Assembly (NCBI GenBank): GCA_021802325.1
Contig: JAKAAM010000051.1
Coordinates: forward strand, 1-6,305
Direction: 5' to 3'
DNA: 6,305 nt
Source: Nitrospirota bacterium
GTDB taxonomy: Bacteria; Nitrospirota_A; Leptospirillia; Leptospirillales; Leptospirillaceae
Positions within the stretch are counted from its first letter, which is position 1; every line of letters starts with the position of its first letter. The notes under the pieces are model-generated. The model had not been told where the DNA came from. It saw only the letters and a list, made by a program, of their open reading frames with translations, and searched no databases. Both the position numbers and the translations under genes were made by a program. This document shows positions 4,525 to 6,305 of this stretch, piece after piece.

Positions 4525-6177
4525 GTGCTTTCCCACCTTCGGGTGGCTTCTTTTGCCACCATCCACGAGATCTCTCTTTCATTCGACGGGGGGCTGACCG
4601 TTATCACGGGTGAAACCGGTGCCGGGAAGTCCCTTCTTGTCGATGCCCTTTCCCTTATTGCGGGGCAAAAGCCCCGGAACCTTTCTGTTCGTCCCGGAAG
4701 CTCCGAGGCCGTTGTCGAAGCTTTTTTTACCCCTCTTTCCTCACCCATCCCCGACGCTCTTTCAGAGATTCTCACTCCGGATGACGATATTGTGATCCGG
4801 CGCCTCATCTCTCCCCACGGTCGCCTTCGTCAGACAGTCAACGGGCACGCGGTCTCCACCTCCCAGCTTTCTTCACTGGTTCTCCTGCTGTTTGACCTTG
4901 TCGGACAGGGGGAAAGCCTTCGGATGAGTGGCGGGGAAAATCATCGTCAGTTTCTCGATGAGTATGCCGGAACATCCTCCTTGGCGTCAGACTATGAACG
5001 CCTGCGCCGGGAGATTCTGGCAAAGCGCCGGGAGCGGTTGGAGATTCTTGAACGCAAGGCCAATCTCGACCGCTCCCTCTCGGAGCTCAGGGAACGTCAA
5101 GAAGACGCACACTTGCTCTCCGGGCGGCCGGGAGAGTTCGAGGAGCTCTCTGCGACCTTGTCCGCCCAATTGAACCTTCAGGAGATCCTTCAGTCTTCGG
5201 GACGGGCCTACCAGATGCTCAGCGAGGATGAGGAAAGCGTCCTTGTCCACATCGGTCGCATTTCTGGCGAGATTGATCATATTCTGGGATTCGATCCGGC
5301 GGCCCAGATTTTCCAGGAGCGATTGGGAGAGGCCCGGGAGATTCTCAAGGACTTGGCAGGGGAACTCCGGCACTATCAGGAGGGGCTTGAGCTTGATCCC
5401 GGCCAGCTTGAGACACTGGAGAGCCGTTTTTCCCTCTATCGCCGCTTGGCCCAAAAATATCATGTCCGTCCGGAGGAGCTGGTGAACGTCCTCGAGGAGT
5501 CGGGGGGAGGAGATCCAGACGAGGTTGATCGGGAGCTTGAGGCCTTTGACCAAGAGATCTCCCGTCTCCATAAACAGTTGCAGAAGGTCGGCAACGAACT
5601 TTCGGCGAGGCGCAAAAAGACGGCCGGAGCCTTTTCTGAGGCGGTGAAGGAGTCCTTGCGGCGACTCAGGATCGATCATCCTTCCTTCACCGTTTCGATG
5701 GTCCCCTACGAGGGAGATCTCGGAGGAGCCTACGGCCCTGAGCAGGTGGAGTTTCTGTTTTCCGCCAATCCGGGCATGCCAGAAAAGCCCCTGGGTCAGG
5801 TGGCTTCCGGAGGGGAGACCTCCCGGGTCTTGTTGGCGATTACCCGGACGCTGGCCGACAAGGATCCTGTCCCGACCCTCATCTTTGATGAGATCGACTC
5901 TGGAATCGGCGGGGAGGTGGGCGAGGTTTTAGGAGACCTTCTTCGGGAAATCGGACAGACCCGACAGGTCATCTCCATTACCCATCTTCATCAGGTGGCC
6001 CGGAAGGGCGATCATCACATTCTCGTGGAGAAGCTCTCGGATAAGGATGATACAACCTCCCGGGCGTTTTTCGTCGAAGGGGAGGAGCGGGTTCGGGAGA
6101 TCGCCCGGATGCTGGGCGGAGAAAAGATCTCCCCTTCGGCCCTGTCCATTGCCCGAGATCTCCTGAGCCTTTCGTAA
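4525..6177 (+). CDS. recN: DNA double-strand-break repair ATPase RecN (SMC-like)
   Basis: RecN is an SMC-related ATPase that acts early in recombinational repair of double-strand breaks. The 550-residue length matches the E. coli protein (553). The Walker A motif is GETGAGKS (29-36). Coiled-coil arms occur at about 155-200 and 270-375, rich in Glu, Arg, Leu and Lys. The ABC signature is VASGGETSR with S428-E431; Walker B is TLIFDEIDSG with D455 and E456; and the H-loop histidine is H487 in ITHLHQVA. The GTG start is 4 nt after the trxA stop and fits the family N terminus (MLSHLRVASFA). No strong Shine-Dalgarno lies before it, only GGCGG at 4511-4515, so translation is probably coupled to trxA. 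Small departures from the family pattern as I remember it: VGQGE where HGQ is common, SGGET for SGGEL, and THLHQ for THLPQ. The ATPase residues are intact, so the protein should be active. Confidence 0.95.
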   Translation: MLSHLRVASFATIHEISLSFDGGLTVITGETGAGKSLLVDALSLIAGQKPRNLSVRPGSSEAVVEAFFTPLSSPIPDALSEILTPDDDIVIRRLISPHGRLRQTVNGHAVSTSQLSSLVLLLFDLVGQGESLRMSGGENHRQFLDEYAGTSSLASDYERLRREILAKRRERLEILERKANLDRSLSELRERQEDAHLLSGRPGEFEELSATLSAQLNLQEILQSSGRAYQMLSEDEESVLVHIGRISGEIDHILGFDPAAQIFQERLGEAREILKDLAGELRHYQEGLELDPGQLETLESRFSLYRRLAQKYHVRPEELVNVLEESGGGDPDEVDRELEAFDQEISRLHKQLQKVGNELSARRKKTAGAFSEAVKESLRRLRIDHPSFTVSMVPYEGDLGGAYGPEQVEFLFSANPGMPEKPLGQVASGGETSRVLLAITRTLADKDPVPTLIFDEIDSGIGGEVGEVLGDLLREIGQTRQVISITHLHQVARKGDHHILVEKLSDKDDTTSRAFFVEGEERVREIARMLGGEKISPSALSIARDLLSLS

Positions 6178-6227
6178 GTTTTTTTCCTTCTTTCTCTTTC
6201 GATTTTCCCTTATTTCAGGAGTTTCGC

Positions 6228-6305
6228 GTGATTCCATGCTCCCGGGGAAGGGCGCAGACCGCTCTTTTCGCCTTCCTTGCCGGATTGTCTTTCCTGATGG
6301 CTCCC
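6228..6305 (+). CDS. N terminus of a probable exported protein, truncated by the window end
   Basis: The GTG at 6228 is 6 nt after AGGAG (6217-6221) and stays open for 26 codons to the window edge. The translated start, MIPCSRGRAQ followed by TALFAFLAGLSFLMAP, has two arginines and then a hydrophobic core of about 16 residues, as in a Sec signal peptide or an N-terminal membrane anchor. The alternative ATG at 6236 is in another frame, is only 14 nt from the Shine-Dalgarno and gives no hydrophobic segment. It lies 50 nt after recN without an obvious hairpin terminator, so readthrough from trxA-recN is possible. The family cannot be told from this fragment. Confidence 0.6.
   Translation, partial: MIPCSRGRAQTALFAFLAGLSFLMAP

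Noticed and set aside
2217..4808. An 863-codon open frame on the - strand across groEL, trxA and the start of recN
   Set aside because: It is codon-aligned with groEL and trxA, so it stays open only because those genes avoid TTA, CTA and TCA codons. Its translation looks like no protein family, and the sense genes are unmistakable.
1..6305. Mobile elements, CRISPR arrays, tRNA or rRNA genes, phage genes
   Set aside because: No repeats of the required kind, integrase or transposase motifs, or RNA gene signatures were seen; gene order and codon use look uniform.

Overview
The window is a stretch of bacterial chromosome, moderately GC-rich by eye (mid to high 50s percent), with every gene on the + strand. 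The sequence suggests a Gram-negative acting lineage: an EnvC-type LytM protein next to a periplasmic C-terminal processing protease, and a groESL operon under HrcA/CIRCE rather than only sigma-32 control. The GroEL and RecN sequences look like a deep-branching Gram-negative phylum; Nitrospirota, perhaps the iron-oxidiser Leptospirillum, is my best guess. That guess rests on overall resemblance from memory and not on a search, so treat it as tentative.

Layout. (1) 2-286: the last 94 codons of an EnvC/M23-like LytM-domain protein whose catalytic HxH motif is degenerate. (2) 287-472: a leader region with a weak promoter and a possible 22-codon leader ORF overlapping the next start. (3) 473-1795: ctpA, an S41 serine protease with membrane anchor, PDZ domain and Ser/Lys/Gln catalytic residues, closed by a strong intrinsic terminator. 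(4) 1839-1996: the heat-shock control region. Two CIRCE operators 50 bp apart bracket one extended -10 promoter: the upstream one overlaps the -35 and the downstream one covers the expected transcription start. (5) 1997-3959: groES (short, lacking most of the roof hairpin) and groEL, separated by a 70-nt spacer holding a GC hairpin without a T-tract, and ended by a very strong terminator with a UCCG tetraloop. (6) 4188-6177: trxA and recN, 4 nt apart and probably one transcript, with a 13-bp dyad touching the likely -10 box. (7) 6228-6305: the first 26 codons of a gene starting GTG that encodes a signal-peptide-like N terminus.

How the genes fit together. The first two genes concern the cell envelope: activation of peptidoglycan amidases and periplasmic proteolysis. 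The rest is a stress-response block: folding of cytosolic proteins (GroEL/ES), thiol-disulfide reduction (thioredoxin) and double-strand-break repair (RecN). The genes are well-known housekeeping families. I see no phage, transposon, CRISPR, tRNA or rRNA. The most unusual content is regulatory (the paired CIRCE arrangement) and structural (the roofless GroES), not a new multi-gene system.
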